Source: Mesorhizobium sp. L-8-3 | GTDB lineage: Bacteria > Pseudomonadota > Alphaproteobacteria > Rhizobiales > Rhizobiaceae | DNA: 64,000 nt | Reading direction: 5' to 3' | Assembly (NCBI RefSeq): GCF_016756615.1 | Contig: NZ_AP023262.1 | Span: forward strand, 4,651,501 to 4,715,500 | In this document: positions 43,290-52,181 of the stretch, piece after piece | How the letters are laid out: each line of letters opens with the position of its first letter | Numbering within the stretch: the first letter of the stretch is position 1 | The notes under the pieces: model-generated | Databases searched by the model: none | Seen by the model: the letters and a program-made list of their open reading frames with translations, nothing else | What the model was told of the DNA's origin: nothing | Program-made: the position numbers and the translations under genes

Positions 43290-44804
43290 ATGAACATAGC
43301 GAACTGGCTGTTTTCAAGCGCCAAGCGTCATCCCATAAAGGCGGCGCTGATGCGTGGCGCAGAGGTCGTCGCGACCTACGATCAATTTGCCCGGCGTGCA
43401 GCGCACATTGCTCGGACATTGTCGCAGCAGCATGGGCTTGGTGCGGGTGACCGGGTCGCCTTGTTCATGACGAACCGCACGGAATATCTGGAATGCCTCT
43501 ATGCTGCGTGGTGGATCGGCGGCATTGTCGTTCCGATCAACGCGAAGCTTCATGCCCGGGAAGCGGCCTGGATCGTTGCCGATTCCGGTGCAAGAATCGT
43601 TTTTGTCGACGAAGATCATGCCGAGGTCCTGCGGGCCGAAATCCGGGCGGGTGCACAGATTTTGTCGATCGAAGACCAAGAATTCTCATCGCCCTTGGCA
43701 TCGGGCGATTTGAGCTGCCCTCAAGAACGGCGATCGTCGGATCTGGCCTGGCTGTTCTACACCTCCGGCACGACAGGGCGCCCTAAGGGGGCGATGCTGA
43801 CCCATGAAAACCTGGTCGCGATGTCGCTTGCCTATTGCGCCGACGTCGATGCCGTCGATGAAGGTGACACTGCGCTCTATGCCGCGCCGCTCTCGCACGG
43901 TGCCGGGCTCTATAATTTCATCCATGTCCGCAAGGCGGCCAGACACTGCGTGCCCTTGAGCGGCGGGTTCGATGCAGACGAGATCCTGTCGATTGCGAAG
44001 CATGTTGGAACCGCCTCGATGTTCGCGGCGCCGACAATGGTTCGCCGCCTGGTCGATGCGGCCGAAGCAAGCAAGAGCCAGGGCGAAGGCTTGAAGACCG
44101 TCGTCTATGGCGGCGGCCCCATGTATCAGGCGGACATCGAGCGCGCGATCGCGGTCTTCGGCGACAAGTTCGTGCAGATCTATGGCCAGGGCGAATCGCC
44201 GATGACGATCACGGCGTTGCCCCGGGCCGATCACAAACTGTCCGAGGATCCGCGGGAACGAGCGCGTCTGGCCTCTGTCGGGCGCGCCCACAGTCCGGTC
44301 GACGTCCGTGTGGTTGACAGCACGGGACGCACCCTCGCGCCCGGCCAAGACGGAGAGATTGTCGTCAGTGGGCCAACGGTCATGGCCGGCTATTGGAACA
44401 ACCCGGAAGCATCGGCTTCGACTGTCCGTAACGGATGGCTGCACACCGGCGATATCGGCCGATTGGATGCGGAGGGCTATCTGACCCTTACCGACCGATC
44501 AAAGGACGTGATTATTTCGGGCGGCTCCAACGTCTATCCAAGAGAGGTCGAGGAAATCCTGCTGACGCATCCGTCGGTATCGGAAGTCGCGGTCGTCGGG
44601 CAGGAGGATGCCGAGTGGGGCGAGTTAGTCGTGGCCTTCGTTGTGGCCAAGCCAGATTGCGAGCCAAACGATGAAGCGCTGGATGAGCATTGCCTGTCCG
44701 GGCTCGCGCGGTTCAAGAGACCAAAACGCTACGTCTGGCTTGGAAGCCTGCCCAAGAACAATTACGGCAAGGTGCTTAAGACGGAACTGCGGAAGCTTCT
44801 GTAA
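43290..44804 (+). CDS. acyl-CoA synthetase (AMP-forming)
   Basis: A 504-residue ANL enzyme. The ATP loop is FYTSGTTGRPKGAML, the A5 motif YGQGESP, A7 WLHTGDIGRLD, A8 DRSKDVIISGGSNVYP and the catalytic lysine near the end, GKVLKTEL. It should activate a carboxylic acid with CoA at the start of the pathway. Sequence alone does not fix the substrate; given a BadI-like hydrolase in the cluster, an alicyclic or terpenoid acid is plausible. An operator overlaps its promoter. Confidence 0.88.
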   Translation: MNIANWLFSSAKRHPIKAALMRGAEVVATYDQFARRAAHIARTLSQQHGLGAGDRVALFMTNRTEYLECLYAAWWIGGIVVPINAKLHAREAAWIVADSGARIVFVDEDHAEVLRAEIRAGAQILSIEDQEFSSPLASGDLSCPQERRSSDLAWLFYTSGTTGRPKGAMLTHENLVAMSLAYCADVDAVDEGDTALYAAPLSHGAGLYNFIHVRKAARHCVPLSGGFDADEILSIAKHVGTASMFAAPTMVRRLVDAAEASKSQGEGLKTVVYGGGPMYQADIERAIAVFGDKFVQIYGQGESPMTITALPRADHKLSEDPRERARLASVGRAHSPVDVRVVDSTGRTLAPGQDGEIVVSGPTVMAGYWNNPEASASTVRNGWLHTGDIGRLDAEGYLTLTDRSKDVIISGGSNVYPREVEEILLTHPSVSEVAVVGQEDAEWGELVVAFVVAKPDCEPNDEALDEHCLSGLARFKRPKRYVWLGSLPKNNYGKVLKTELRKLL

Positions 44805-44859
44805 GCCCGTTGCACCTAGCTCGTCTGCGGAGCACGCCCAACAACGATGCTGGCAAGTC

Positions 44860-45282
44860 CTAAAGTTCGCGCTTGAAGATCAAGCTCGCCGTGCGCTGGC
44901 GGATACGCCACTCGCCGTCACGCTTTTCGACCAAGTCGTCGTAGCGGGTTGCGAGCAGTGCGCTCGTGCGGGCTTCGCTCGGACCCGACACGACGGTAAT
45001 GTGGCCGAAGCCGTGGGCTTCTGCTTCGGTCGAAGAAACGAAGTCGATGGTGCGATAGGCCAGGCAGGCCACGGTGCTGATGCGCTGCCGCAAGATGGGC
45101 GCCAACTGCTCGACGAAACCTTCGGCGGTGCCCCTGTAGTCGCCATGCTCCTCGTGCGCGCCCGGCCAGTAGAGCGCATGCAGCAGCCTGGCATCGGCCG
45201 CGAACAGGGCGAGGCAATAACGGTCCATCAGGCCGCGAATGGCGTCCCGATCAAGGAGAGACGTGACGGACACGTCTGTCAT
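44860..45282 (-). CDS. SnoaL-like polyketide-cyclase-fold protein
   Basis: A 140-residue NTF2-fold protein of the SnoaL_4 type: LLDRDAIRGLMDRYCLALFAAD, YWPGAHEEHGDYRG and the terminal VEKRDGEWRIRQRTASL. Such proteins isomerise, hydrate or dehydrate ring compounds. ATG 45282 follows GGAGG. It lies 79 bp downstream of the ABC binding protein on the same strand and probably belongs to its operon. Confidence 0.8.
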   Translation of the reverse strand: MTDVSVTSLLDRDAIRGLMDRYCLALFAADARLLHALYWPGAHEEHGDYRGTAEGFVEQLAPILRQRISTVACLAYRTIDFVSSTEAEAHGFGHITVVSGPSEARTSALLATRYDDLVEKRDGEWRIRQRTASLIFKREL

Positions 45283-45361
45283 GGCAACCTCCGGTGCAGC
45301 GCTCGCGGGTAGCAAACAAGGAACCCGCCGCGCCTGGATTGGCGCGACGGTGCAGGTCTCG

Positions 45362-46456
45362 TCAGCTCTTCGGCGACCAACCGAGTTTCTGAAGCCCCTC
45401 GTCGACGAGGCTCATGTCGATGATTTCGTCATAAGGGAATGTGTTGGGGTCCGGATTGCCACCGATCGTCCCGGTCTCAAGCCATGCTTGGATAGAGTCC
45501 CTGGCCACGTAAGGGGAGGCGAATATGGGCAGAGCGCTGGCCCAGACGTCCGGCCAGATGGCATCGGCGATCTTGGGGAACCGGGTCTGGCGCAGCTTGG
45601 CCCTTGCCCCGTCCGGATCTTCCTGGAGAAATTTTAGGGCACGCAGGTCTGCGCGTATGAAGGCGGCGAACAAGTCACGCTTGGCTTCCAGATCCTCCGG
45701 CCGCGCCTCAAGCACCTGGCCCTGCAGGCGCCCGGCCTGCGGGATCTCGCCCGCTGCGATTGCCAGAAGCGGGACAGCTTCGAATTCGACGCCGGCCTGC
45801 TCCGTAAAAGGCGCCAGCAACGCGCCGCCATCCAGCCCACCCTGGGACAAAGCCGACATGATATTCACGATCGAACCGGCAGGAACGATCGTCAGATCAC
45901 TCGTGGGATCGAGCCCTACCTGCTGAAGCGCCATGCGAACGACCAGATCGGTGTTGCTTCCCGGCGCGGTGATGCCGATGCGCTTGCCTTTCATAGCGGT
46001 CAGCGCCTTCTCGCGCTGCTCGCGCGGGCTTGCCGCCGTGACACCATTGGCGTCCGCAAAGGCCTTGGTCACCGAAATCGTATAGGGATCGCTGCGGGTG
46101 TAAGCCTGGATGATCTTGATCCGTTGGCCGCGCGCATTTGCCGCGAGGCACTCGCCCGGCGCCGATACATTCATCGTGCCTTCGCCGGCGAGCAGCGCCG
46201 TCATCGCGGCGGGGCCGCCGCCCAGGCCGAGGCGTTCAACTGCGAGGCCTTCCTCCTTGTAGTAGCCCAGGTCCTCCGCGAGATAAGAGATGGACCAGAC
46301 GAGCAGCGTGGCAGGCGAAGCGTGAATGATCTTCACCTTCTCCGATCCGGCTGCGAGCAGCCGGGTCACGCCGAGCGTCGATGAACCGGCCATCACGCCA
46401 GCGGCGGCGCCAAGCTGCAACATGTGTCGGCGCGAAAGTTGAAACGTCTCAGTCAT
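45362..46456 (-). CDS. ABC transporter substrate-binding protein (SsuA/TauA/NMT1-like)
   Basis: A 364-residue periplasmic binding protein with a Tat-type signal (LSRRHMLQLGAAAGV). LGYYKEEGLAVERLGLGGGPAAMTALLAGEG and GKRIGITAPGSNTDL are the NMT1/SsuA landmarks. With the permease and ATPase upstream it forms an importer of the nitrate/sulfonate/taurine class, here probably for the catabolic substrate. ATG 46456 has GGGAGG. Two operators lie in its promoter region, so it is expressed from its own start as well as from the transporter genes. Confidence 0.86.
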   Translation of the reverse strand: MTETFQLSRRHMLQLGAAAGVMAGSSTLGVTRLLAAGSEKVKIIHASPATLLVWSISYLAEDLGYYKEEGLAVERLGLGGGPAAMTALLAGEGTMNVSAPGECLAANARGQRIKIIQAYTRSDPYTISVTKAFADANGVTAASPREQREKALTAMKGKRIGITAPGSNTDLVVRMALQQVGLDPTSDLTIVPAGSIVNIMSALSQGGLDGGALLAPFTEQAGVEFEAVPLLAIAAGEIPQAGRLQGQVLEARPEDLEAKRDLFAAFIRADLRALKFLQEDPDGARAKLRQTRFPKIADAIWPDVWASALPIFASPYVARDSIQAWLETGTIGGNPDPNTFPYDEIIDMSLVDEGLQKLGWSPKS

Positions 46457-46490
46457 GCTGTTCCTCCCTTGGAAGCTTGTTCTATTCGCA

Positions 46491-46516
46491 GTCATAAATG
46501 TACGAACATTTATGAC
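46491..46516. promoter_or_regulatory. operator site B, extended 26 bp palindrome
   Basis: The core AATGTACGAACATT (46497-46510) is flanked by GTCATA and TATGAC, giving a 26 bp inverted repeat imperfect only at the central pair. Its core ends 40 bases upstream of the binding-protein ATG. It is the longest palindrome of the set and likely the strongest binding site. Confidence 0.78.
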
Positions 46517-46583
46517 TTTGTCAACCATGCTCCACCCGAGAATACTCTCGTTCTTGACGTTTCGCTGGTTCTCTGTCGCATAT

Positions 46584-46597
46584 AATGTTCGAACATT
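46584..46597. promoter_or_regulatory. operator site C, perfect palindrome
   Basis: AATGTTCGAACATT is fully self-complementary. It touches the permease stop codon and sits 127 bases before the binding-protein start, 73 bases from site B, a spacing that allows looping between the two. Confidence 0.72.
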
Positions 46598-47452
46598 TTA
46601 ATGACGTTTGTGCTGCCAGCGCAGAACACGCCGTTCAACCAGCGCCACCAGCCAGTCGAGGGCCAAGCCGAGCAGGGTCGTGACCGCCAGCGCAGCGAAA
46701 AGGCCTGCCGTGTCGAACTGATTGGCCGTGTTCGAAATCAGATAGCCGAGACCTTGGCTGGACGAGAACATTTCGGCCACCACCGCTCCGATCAGCGCGA
46801 AAGGGACCGATATGCGCAGGCCGGCGAAGACCCAGGCCAGGGCCGACGGCACCAGCACCTTGAGGATCGTGTCCCGGCGCGAGGCGCCCATGACCCGGAT
46901 AACGTCGATCAGATCGTCGTCCACGTCTCGGATACCGGCAAGTGTGTTCATGAAGATCGGGAAGAACACAAGCAGCGCCGTGAAGATCACTTTCATTTCG
47001 AAGCCGAGGCCGAACCAGAGGATGAAGAGAGGGACCAGCGCGACTCGCGGCAGGGAATAGAGCCCTGTCAGATACGGATCGAGCACGCGGGCAACGACAC
47101 GGTTGATGCCGAACAGAACGCCCAGCCCGATGCCAATGAGGATACCGAGCGCGAAGCCGGCCGCAGCCACGAGGGTGGTAGCGAAAACCGCGCGGAGCAG
47201 GGCACCGCTTTTCATCATCTCGATGAAAGCGAGAAAGATCTGGGTCGGACTGCTCACCCAGAACGAGTTGATGATCGTCCCGCTGGCAAACTCCCAGGCA
47301 CCCAGGACAACCACGAACAAGCCGGCCCGCAGCGCCGTCACGAGCATGTTCTCGCGCCTGCGCGCCTTGATGCTGGGGTCGACCGCGAACACGTCGTCTG
47401 AGGCTTTTTCCACGATTGGTCGGGTCATGGCACTTTCCATGGTGCTGGACAT
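46598..47452 (-). CDS. ABC transporter permease (SsuC/TauC-like)
   Basis: A 284-residue inner-membrane permease with six helices and the EAA loop DVIRVMGASRRDTILKVLVPSAL. It completes the importer with the ATPase upstream and the binding protein downstream. Start at ATG 47452 overlaps the ATPase stop (TGATG). A longer GTG start at 47500 is possible but lies inside the ATPase gene. Confidence 0.88.
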   Translation of the reverse strand: MSSTMESAMTRPIVEKASDDVFAVDPSIKARRRENMLVTALRAGLFVVVLGAWEFASGTIINSFWVSSPTQIFLAFIEMMKSGALLRAVFATTLVAAAGFALGILIGIGLGVLFGINRVVARVLDPYLTGLYSLPRVALVPLFILWFGLGFEMKVIFTALLVFFPIFMNTLAGIRDVDDDLIDVIRVMGASRRDTILKVLVPSALAWVFAGLRISVPFALIGAVVAEMFSSSQGLGYLISNTANQFDTAGLFAALAVTTLLGLALDWLVALVERRVLRWQHKRH

Positions 47453-48246
47453 CAGTGCAACTCCGTTCCGTTCTTCATGTCTTCCTTGAGGGCCGCCCAC
47501 AGCGTCTCGAAGTACTCCCCGAATTCCGGTGAGAAGCGCACGTGGAACACGTCGCGGGGACGCGGGAGCTTGATATCCGCGATGCTGCGGATCGTTCCCG
47601 GCCGCGAGGACATGACGATGACCCTGTCAGCAAGCGAGATCGCTTCGGTGATGTCGTGCGTCACGAAAATCAGTGTCTTGCCGGAGCCTTCCCAAGTCTT
47701 GAGCAACTCGGCCTGCAGCGTCAGCTTGAGTTGCGCGTCGAGCGCGCCGAAAGGTTCGTCCATCAGCAGCGTGTCCGGCTCGTAAACCAGCGAGCGGGCA
47801 AGCTGCGCGCGCTTGCGCATGCCACCGGAAAGTTCGGCCGGGAAATGGTTCTCGAAGCCTGACAGCCCGACCATCGTGATGTAGCGCGTGATCCGCTCGC
47901 GCTTCTGCGCGGCTGACATATCGCGGTATCGCCCAACCTCCAGCGGCAGGCCGACATTGGATTCGACTGTGCGCCACGGCAGCAGATTATCCTTCTGCGT
48001 GACGTATGCGACCTGGGTGTTGACCGTGTTAACGGCGTTGCCATCGTAACGCACTTCGCCCGTGCCCGGCTGCATTAGCCCAGCCGTCAAGTTCAGTAGC
48101 GTTGACTTGCCGCATCCGCTTGGGCCCACGACGGCCAGCAATTCACCCGGCCGGACCTGAAGCGAAACGTTCTGAAGGGCGTGTATCTGGGCGTTGCCCT
48201 TGAAAAAGATCTTTGAAACCCTGTCGAATTCGACGATCGGCACCAT
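47452..48246 (-). CDS. ABC transporter ATP-binding protein (SsuB/TauB-like)
   Basis: A 264-residue ATPase: Walker A GPSGCGKST, Q-loop VTQKDNLLPW, signature LSGGMRKRAQLARSL, Walker B LLMDEPFGALDA and H-loop FVTHDI. All catalytic residues are present. Together with the following genes it forms a complete importer operon. It starts 84 bases after the aldehyde dehydrogenase stop on the same strand. Confidence 0.92.
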   Translation of the reverse strand: MVPIVEFDRVSKIFFKGNAQIHALQNVSLQVRPGELLAVVGPSGCGKSTLLNLTAGLMQPGTGEVRYDGNAVNTVNTQVAYVTQKDNLLPWRTVESNVGLPLEVGRYRDMSAAQKRERITRYITMVGLSGFENHFPAELSGGMRKRAQLARSLVYEPDTLLMDEPFGALDAQLKLTLQAELLKTWEGSGKTLIFVTHDITEAISLADRVIVMSSRPGTIRSIADIKLPRPRDVFHVRFSPEFGEYFETLWAALKEDMKNGTELH

Positions 48247-48330
48247 GCCGGCAGTCCTCCCATTCCTGACGTGAAAGCCGCATTCTCCACCCGGTGGCGT
48301 TCCGGTCGTTGACCCTATCCTGGCGTGCTC

Positions 48331-49827
48331 CTACGCGCAGAGCTTGATTTGCACGGTCTTCAGCTGCTGGAATTCTCGCAGCCCTTCGCGGCCGAATTCA
48401 CGGCCAACCCCGCTGTCCTTATAGCCGCCATGTGGCATGTCATCGATGCCGGCCGAGTTGTAGCTGTTGACGAACATCTTGCCGGTGCGCACCGCCTTCA
48501 CTACCCGGATGGCGGTATCGATCGACTTGCTCCACACTCCACCGGCAAGACCATAGCGGCTCTCATTGGCGAGGCGGATGGCGTCCTGTTCCGTGTCGAA
48601 CGGGATCACGGAAAGAACCGGTCCGAAAATCTCTTCCTGGGCGATTCGGGCGTCGTTCGAGACGTCGTCGAAAATGGTCGGCTCGACATAGAAGCCGCCC
48701 GCGGTGGCGACGTCGCTCGGCTTCCCACCGGCGACGAGGCGGCCATGTTGGGAGCCGATGTCGATATAGGACAGAACGCGGCGGTATTGCTCGTTGTTGA
48801 CCAGCGGGCCCATGGTGGTTGCCATGTCGCTCGGATTGCCGACGACCTGCTTGCCCGCCTCGGCTACGATCGCCTCGACAAACTTTTCGTGAATGGCGCG
48901 TTGGACAAGCAGACGCGTGCCGGCGGAGCACTGCTGTCCACTATTGTAGCAGAAAGCGCTGATGGCGGTCTGCGCAGCCAGGTCGAACGGCGCGTCGTCG
49001 AATACGATGTTGGCCGACTTGCCGCCAAGCTCGAGCGCAACCTTCTTGTTGGTATCGGATGCGGTGCGCATCACGGCGCGGCCGGTGGTGGTAGAGCCGG
49101 TGAAGGCGATCTTGTCCACCAACGGCGAGGCGGCCAACGCTTGCCCGACCACGCCGCCACGCTCGATGTCTGATGTCACGATGTTGCAGGCGCCGTCGGG
49201 CAGGCCGGCCTCGTGCAGGTAGCGGACCAGGAGCACGGCAGGGCCGGGGCACAGATGCGAGGGTTTGATGACCACGGTGCAGCCGGCAGCGAGCGCCGGA
49301 GCGATCTTGCAGGCGGGGTTGAGAAGGGGGAAATTCCAGGGGGTGATAAAGCCGGCGACGCCGACCGGTTCGTGCAAGATCAGGCCGAACGCATCTGGCA
49401 CCCGGTCGCTGATTGCCGATCCTTCGAGCGCCAGCACCTGGCCGGCATAATACTGGAAGGTCTTGATTGCGCCCTGGACCTCGCCGAGGGCGGTGCGTAG
49501 CGGCTTGCCCGACTCCAGCACCATGCGCATGGCCAAGGCATTGGCATTCTTCTCGATGAGTGTGGCCGTCCGGCTCAGGACCTCGTAACGCGCGCGTGCC
49601 GGCGCCTGTGGCCAGCCGCCCGCGTCGAAGGCTTTGCGGGCCGCAGCAATAGCGGTCTGGGCGTCCTCGGCCGTGGCATTGGAAAAGATGCCGGCCACCG
49701 AGCCATCGGCGGGGTTCACGCGCTCGAACACCTGCCCGCCAGCCGCGCCGCGTGACTTGCCGGCCACGATCAACTCAAAGCTTTCGATCTCCTGCTGCTG
49801 GGCGCCGCGCCTGTCGATTGTGTCCAC
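48331..49827 (-). CDS. NAD(P)-dependent aldehyde dehydrogenase
   Basis: A 498-residue ALDH. The active site is intact: E266 in LELGGKSAN and C300 in SGQQCSAG, with TPWNFPLL and FTGSTTTGR for the cofactor. It should oxidise an aldehyde intermediate of the pathway to the acid. The GTG start at 49827 has GGAGGAAAG upstream. It is divergent from a hydroxyacid dehydrogenase remnant and probably heads the transporter operon. Confidence 0.9.
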   Translation of the reverse strand: MDTIDRRGAQQQEIESFELIVAGKSRGAAGGQVFERVNPADGSVAGIFSNATAEDAQTAIAAARKAFDAGGWPQAPARARYEVLSRTATLIEKNANALAMRMVLESGKPLRTALGEVQGAIKTFQYYAGQVLALEGSAISDRVPDAFGLILHEPVGVAGFITPWNFPLLNPACKIAPALAAGCTVVIKPSHLCPGPAVLLVRYLHEAGLPDGACNIVTSDIERGGVVGQALAASPLVDKIAFTGSTTTGRAVMRTASDTNKKVALELGGKSANIVFDDAPFDLAAQTAISAFCYNSGQQCSAGTRLLVQRAIHEKFVEAIVAEAGKQVVGNPSDMATTMGPLVNNEQYRRVLSYIDIGSQHGRLVAGGKPSDVATAGGFYVEPTIFDDVSNDARIAQEEIFGPVLSVIPFDTEQDAIRLANESRYGLAGGVWSKSIDTAIRVVKAVRTGKMFVNSYNSAGIDDMPHGGYKDSGVGREFGREGLREFQQLKTVQIKLCA

Positions 49828-49868
49828 GATCTTTCCTCCGTTTGCTGGCTTGCCGGGCCGGCCGCGCG

Positions 49869-50021
49869 TGGCCACGCTTGCCGTCCTTGGCGAACGTCGT
49901 CCTCACGCCGCACATGGCCGGCGGTTCCCGCAGGGGCGTCCTGGACGAAATGACCGCCATCTTCGCCAACATCGGCGACGCCCTCGCCGGGCATGCCCCA
50001 CGCCATGCGAGGGTCGCGTGA
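49869..50021 (+). pseudogene. D-2-hydroxyacid dehydrogenase, C-terminal scrap
   Basis: The last 50 codons of a D-isomer 2-hydroxyacid dehydrogenase remain: LPSLANVVLTPHMAGGSR with the catalytic His, then LDEMTAIFANIGDAL. The NAD domain is missing, and the aldehyde dehydrogenase start lies 42 bp away on the other strand, so a deletion or rearrangement joined the two. The scrap's TGA overlaps the CoA-transferase ATG (TGATG), so the transferase was once coupled to it. Confidence 0.68.
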
Positions 50022-51325
50022 TGGGTGGATTGGCAGGTCTTCTCGATGCTCGTTGCGAAATCGACGTCGCCGATATCGATTTCACCCAGCTCGTGCGACC
50101 GGGCGACACCGTCATGTGGTCGCAAGGAATTGCCGAACCGACGTCGTTGATACGCAGGCTCATGGCGCAGCGCCACGAGATCGGGCCCTTCAACGTCTTC
50201 CTGGGCGGGAGTTATTCGGCCACCGTCCTTCCAGTGCATACCGATTTCGTGACCGTCTATGGCATGGGCGCCGTCGGCTCGAATCGTGCGCTTTGCCGGG
50301 CAGAAAAGTTGCACGTCATTCCCTGCCATCTGTCGCAGTTGCCGGCGCTGCTGGATTCCGGCGCGATCCGCGTCGATGTGGTGTTGATGCAGGTCAGCCG
50401 GCCTGACCATGACGGTTTGCACAGCTACGGCGCGGCGAACAGCTACGCCCAGCACGCGCTTGCGCGGGCGCGTATGCGTATCGCAGCGATCAACGACTGG
50501 GCACCCAGAACCGCCTCGACGCGCCGTCCGGATCTTTCCGACTACGACATTGTCGTTCGAGATCAAGAGCCTCTGGTCGAACTGCCCTCTTCAACGCCCG
50601 ACGAAACTGACAGCGCGGTCGCTGCGAACATTGCCCGTTTCATCGCCGATGGGGCAATCCTACAGGTCGGCATCGGCACGGTCCCCAACGCCTTGCTTGC
50701 CGCTCTCGGCGACCGCCGCAGGCTGGGTCTGCACAGTGGTGTGGTGGGCGATGCGATCGTTCCGCTGATCGAAAGCGGCGTGCTCGACAACTCGACCAAG
50801 ATCCTTGATCGCGGCCGCACCGTCACAAATGCGCTGGCAGGGACACGAAGGCTTAGTGACTTTGCCGACGGCAACCCCGATCTGCTGGTCGAGCCCGTAG
50901 ACCGGACACACGATCATTCGGTGCTGGCGGGTCTGAAGGGCTTCGTTTCGGTCAATTCCGCTGTTGAAGTCGATCTTACCGGTCAGGTCGGATCGGAGGT
51001 GGCCGGGCGTCACTATCTCGGCACCATTGGCGGCCAGCTCGACTTTGTTCGGGGGGCGCTGGCCGCCGAAGGCGGACGTTCCATCATGGGTTTGCCGGCC
51101 CGCACGGCCAAGGGCACAAGCCGCATCGTTGCCCGCATCGAGTCGGCGGTGGTGACGGTGCCGCGGTCGGATGCGGATATCATTGCCACCGAATTCGGCA
51201 TCGCCGAACTGCGGGGCAAGTCGATCGAACAACGCGTCAAGGCGATGATCTCGATCGCTCACCCCGATGATCGTGACGCCCTGATGGAAGCTGCGCGCAA
51301 GCAGGTCGCCGGTATCGCAAGGTGA
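50021..51325 (+). CDS. acetyl-CoA hydrolase/4-hydroxybutyrate CoA-transferase family protein
   Basis: A 434-residue class I CoA-transferase of the Cat1/4-hydroxybutyrate type: VRPGDTVMWSQGIAEP, LQVGIGTVPNALLAAL and the active glutamate in VNSAVEVDLTGQV. GGQLDFVRGA and TEFGIAELRGKS are further landmarks. It may activate the acid product of the aldehyde dehydrogenase. It now follows a truncated gene, so its own promoter is unclear. Confidence 0.85.
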   Translation: MGGLAGLLDARCEIDVADIDFTQLVRPGDTVMWSQGIAEPTSLIRRLMAQRHEIGPFNVFLGGSYSATVLPVHTDFVTVYGMGAVGSNRALCRAEKLHVIPCHLSQLPALLDSGAIRVDVVLMQVSRPDHDGLHSYGAANSYAQHALARARMRIAAINDWAPRTASTRRPDLSDYDIVVRDQEPLVELPSSTPDETDSAVAANIARFIADGAILQVGIGTVPNALLAALGDRRRLGLHSGVVGDAIVPLIESGVLDNSTKILDRGRTVTNALAGTRRLSDFADGNPDLLVEPVDRTHDHSVLAGLKGFVSVNSAVEVDLTGQVGSEVAGRHYLGTIGGQLDFVRGALAAEGGRSIMGLPARTAKGTSRIVARIESAVVTVPRSDADIIATEFGIAELRGKSIEQRVKAMISIAHPDDRDALMEAARKQVAGIAR

Positions 51326-51328
51326 CGG

Positions 51329-52078
51329 TCAGGCCGGTTTGCCCGGAGTTTCGTGCACAAAATCCATCACATGCTGATAGCGATCGGGCCGGCAAAGAAG
51401 GTCGACATGCAGAAACGGCCGGCCGTCGCTGTCAAAGTAGGTGCGCTGGAGATGGAGCACCGCCGAACCGGCCTTGACGCCGAGTTGCCGCGCTGCCTGG
51501 TCGTCTGCCGAACTGGCGGAGGCGATCTGGCGCACGCGCGCCGGCCGCACCTTCGCGTACTGTTCGATCAGGTTGACCAATGGTTTGACACCGAGTTCTG
51601 ATTCAGGGACTCGCCTGGCGGCCTCGTTCAGCGCGAAAATATTCACGAATGCGTAAGGTAGGTCGTTGAGCATCAGGATGCGCAGCACATGAAAGATGCG
51701 GGAGCCCGGCTCAAGCCCGAAGAGCGCAGCTGCCTGCGGAAAATTCTCAATCGCCTCCTCGCGGATACTCAGCGTCAGATATTGGTCGGGCGTGAACTCG
51801 CCGATCAGGTTGCTCAGGCTGCCTGCTGCCCAGATGCCGCCCTTGGCGCGTTCCGTGACTTTGGTGCCGGAGCCGGCGCGGCGCTCGATGATGCCGTCGT
51901 TGACGAGATGCTGCAGAGCCGTACGGATCGTGTGGCGGCTGACGCCGAACTCTTCCATAAGCGACAGTTCGCGCGGCAGCTCAGCGCCATGGTAGACGTC
52001 GGCGGCGATCCGCTGCCGAAGCTCGTCTGCGATCTCGCGATGAATCGGCCTGCGTTTGGCCGTGGTGGTTGCCGCCAT
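51329..52078 (-). CDS. GntR-family regulator, HutC type (UTRA domain)
   Basis: A 249-residue repressor with a winged HTH (PIHREIADELRQRIAADVYH, then EEFGVSRHTIRTALQHLVNDGIIERRAGSGT) and a UTRA effector domain ending in LQRTYFDSDGRPFLHVDLL. HutC-type proteins bind GT-N4-AC palindromes, which is the layout of the repeated site in this cluster. A degenerate copy lies 20 bases before its own start, suggesting autoregulation. The ligand is likely a pathway intermediate, perhaps a CoA ester. Confidence 0.9.
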   Translation of the reverse strand: MAATTTAKRRPIHREIADELRQRIAADVYHGAELPRELSLMEEFGVSRHTIRTALQHLVNDGIIERRAGSGTKVTERAKGGIWAAGSLSNLIGEFTPDQYLTLSIREEAIENFPQAAALFGLEPGSRIFHVLRILMLNDLPYAFVNIFALNEAARRVPESELGVKPLVNLIEQYAKVRPARVRQIASASSADDQAARQLGVKAGSAVLHLQRTYFDSDGRPFLHVDLLCRPDRYQHVMDFVHETPGKPA

Positions 52079-52098
52079 GCCTTTCCCCCTTTTGACCA

Positions 52099-52112
52099 AA
52101 TGTACATACAAA
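52099..52112. promoter_or_regulatory. operator site D, degenerate, at the GntR promoter
   Basis: AATGTACATACAAA matches the cluster consensus at 10 of 14 positions and keeps the AATGT-N4-ACA frame. It sits 20 bases before the GntR start. A weaker site is what one expects for autoregulation. Confidence 0.5.
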
Positions 52113-52181
52113 GGTTCGGTGAAGAGAACAAGCGCCCGAGGCAGGGAGATGACGGCACCACCGGCGGTGGTATGCAGCGGG

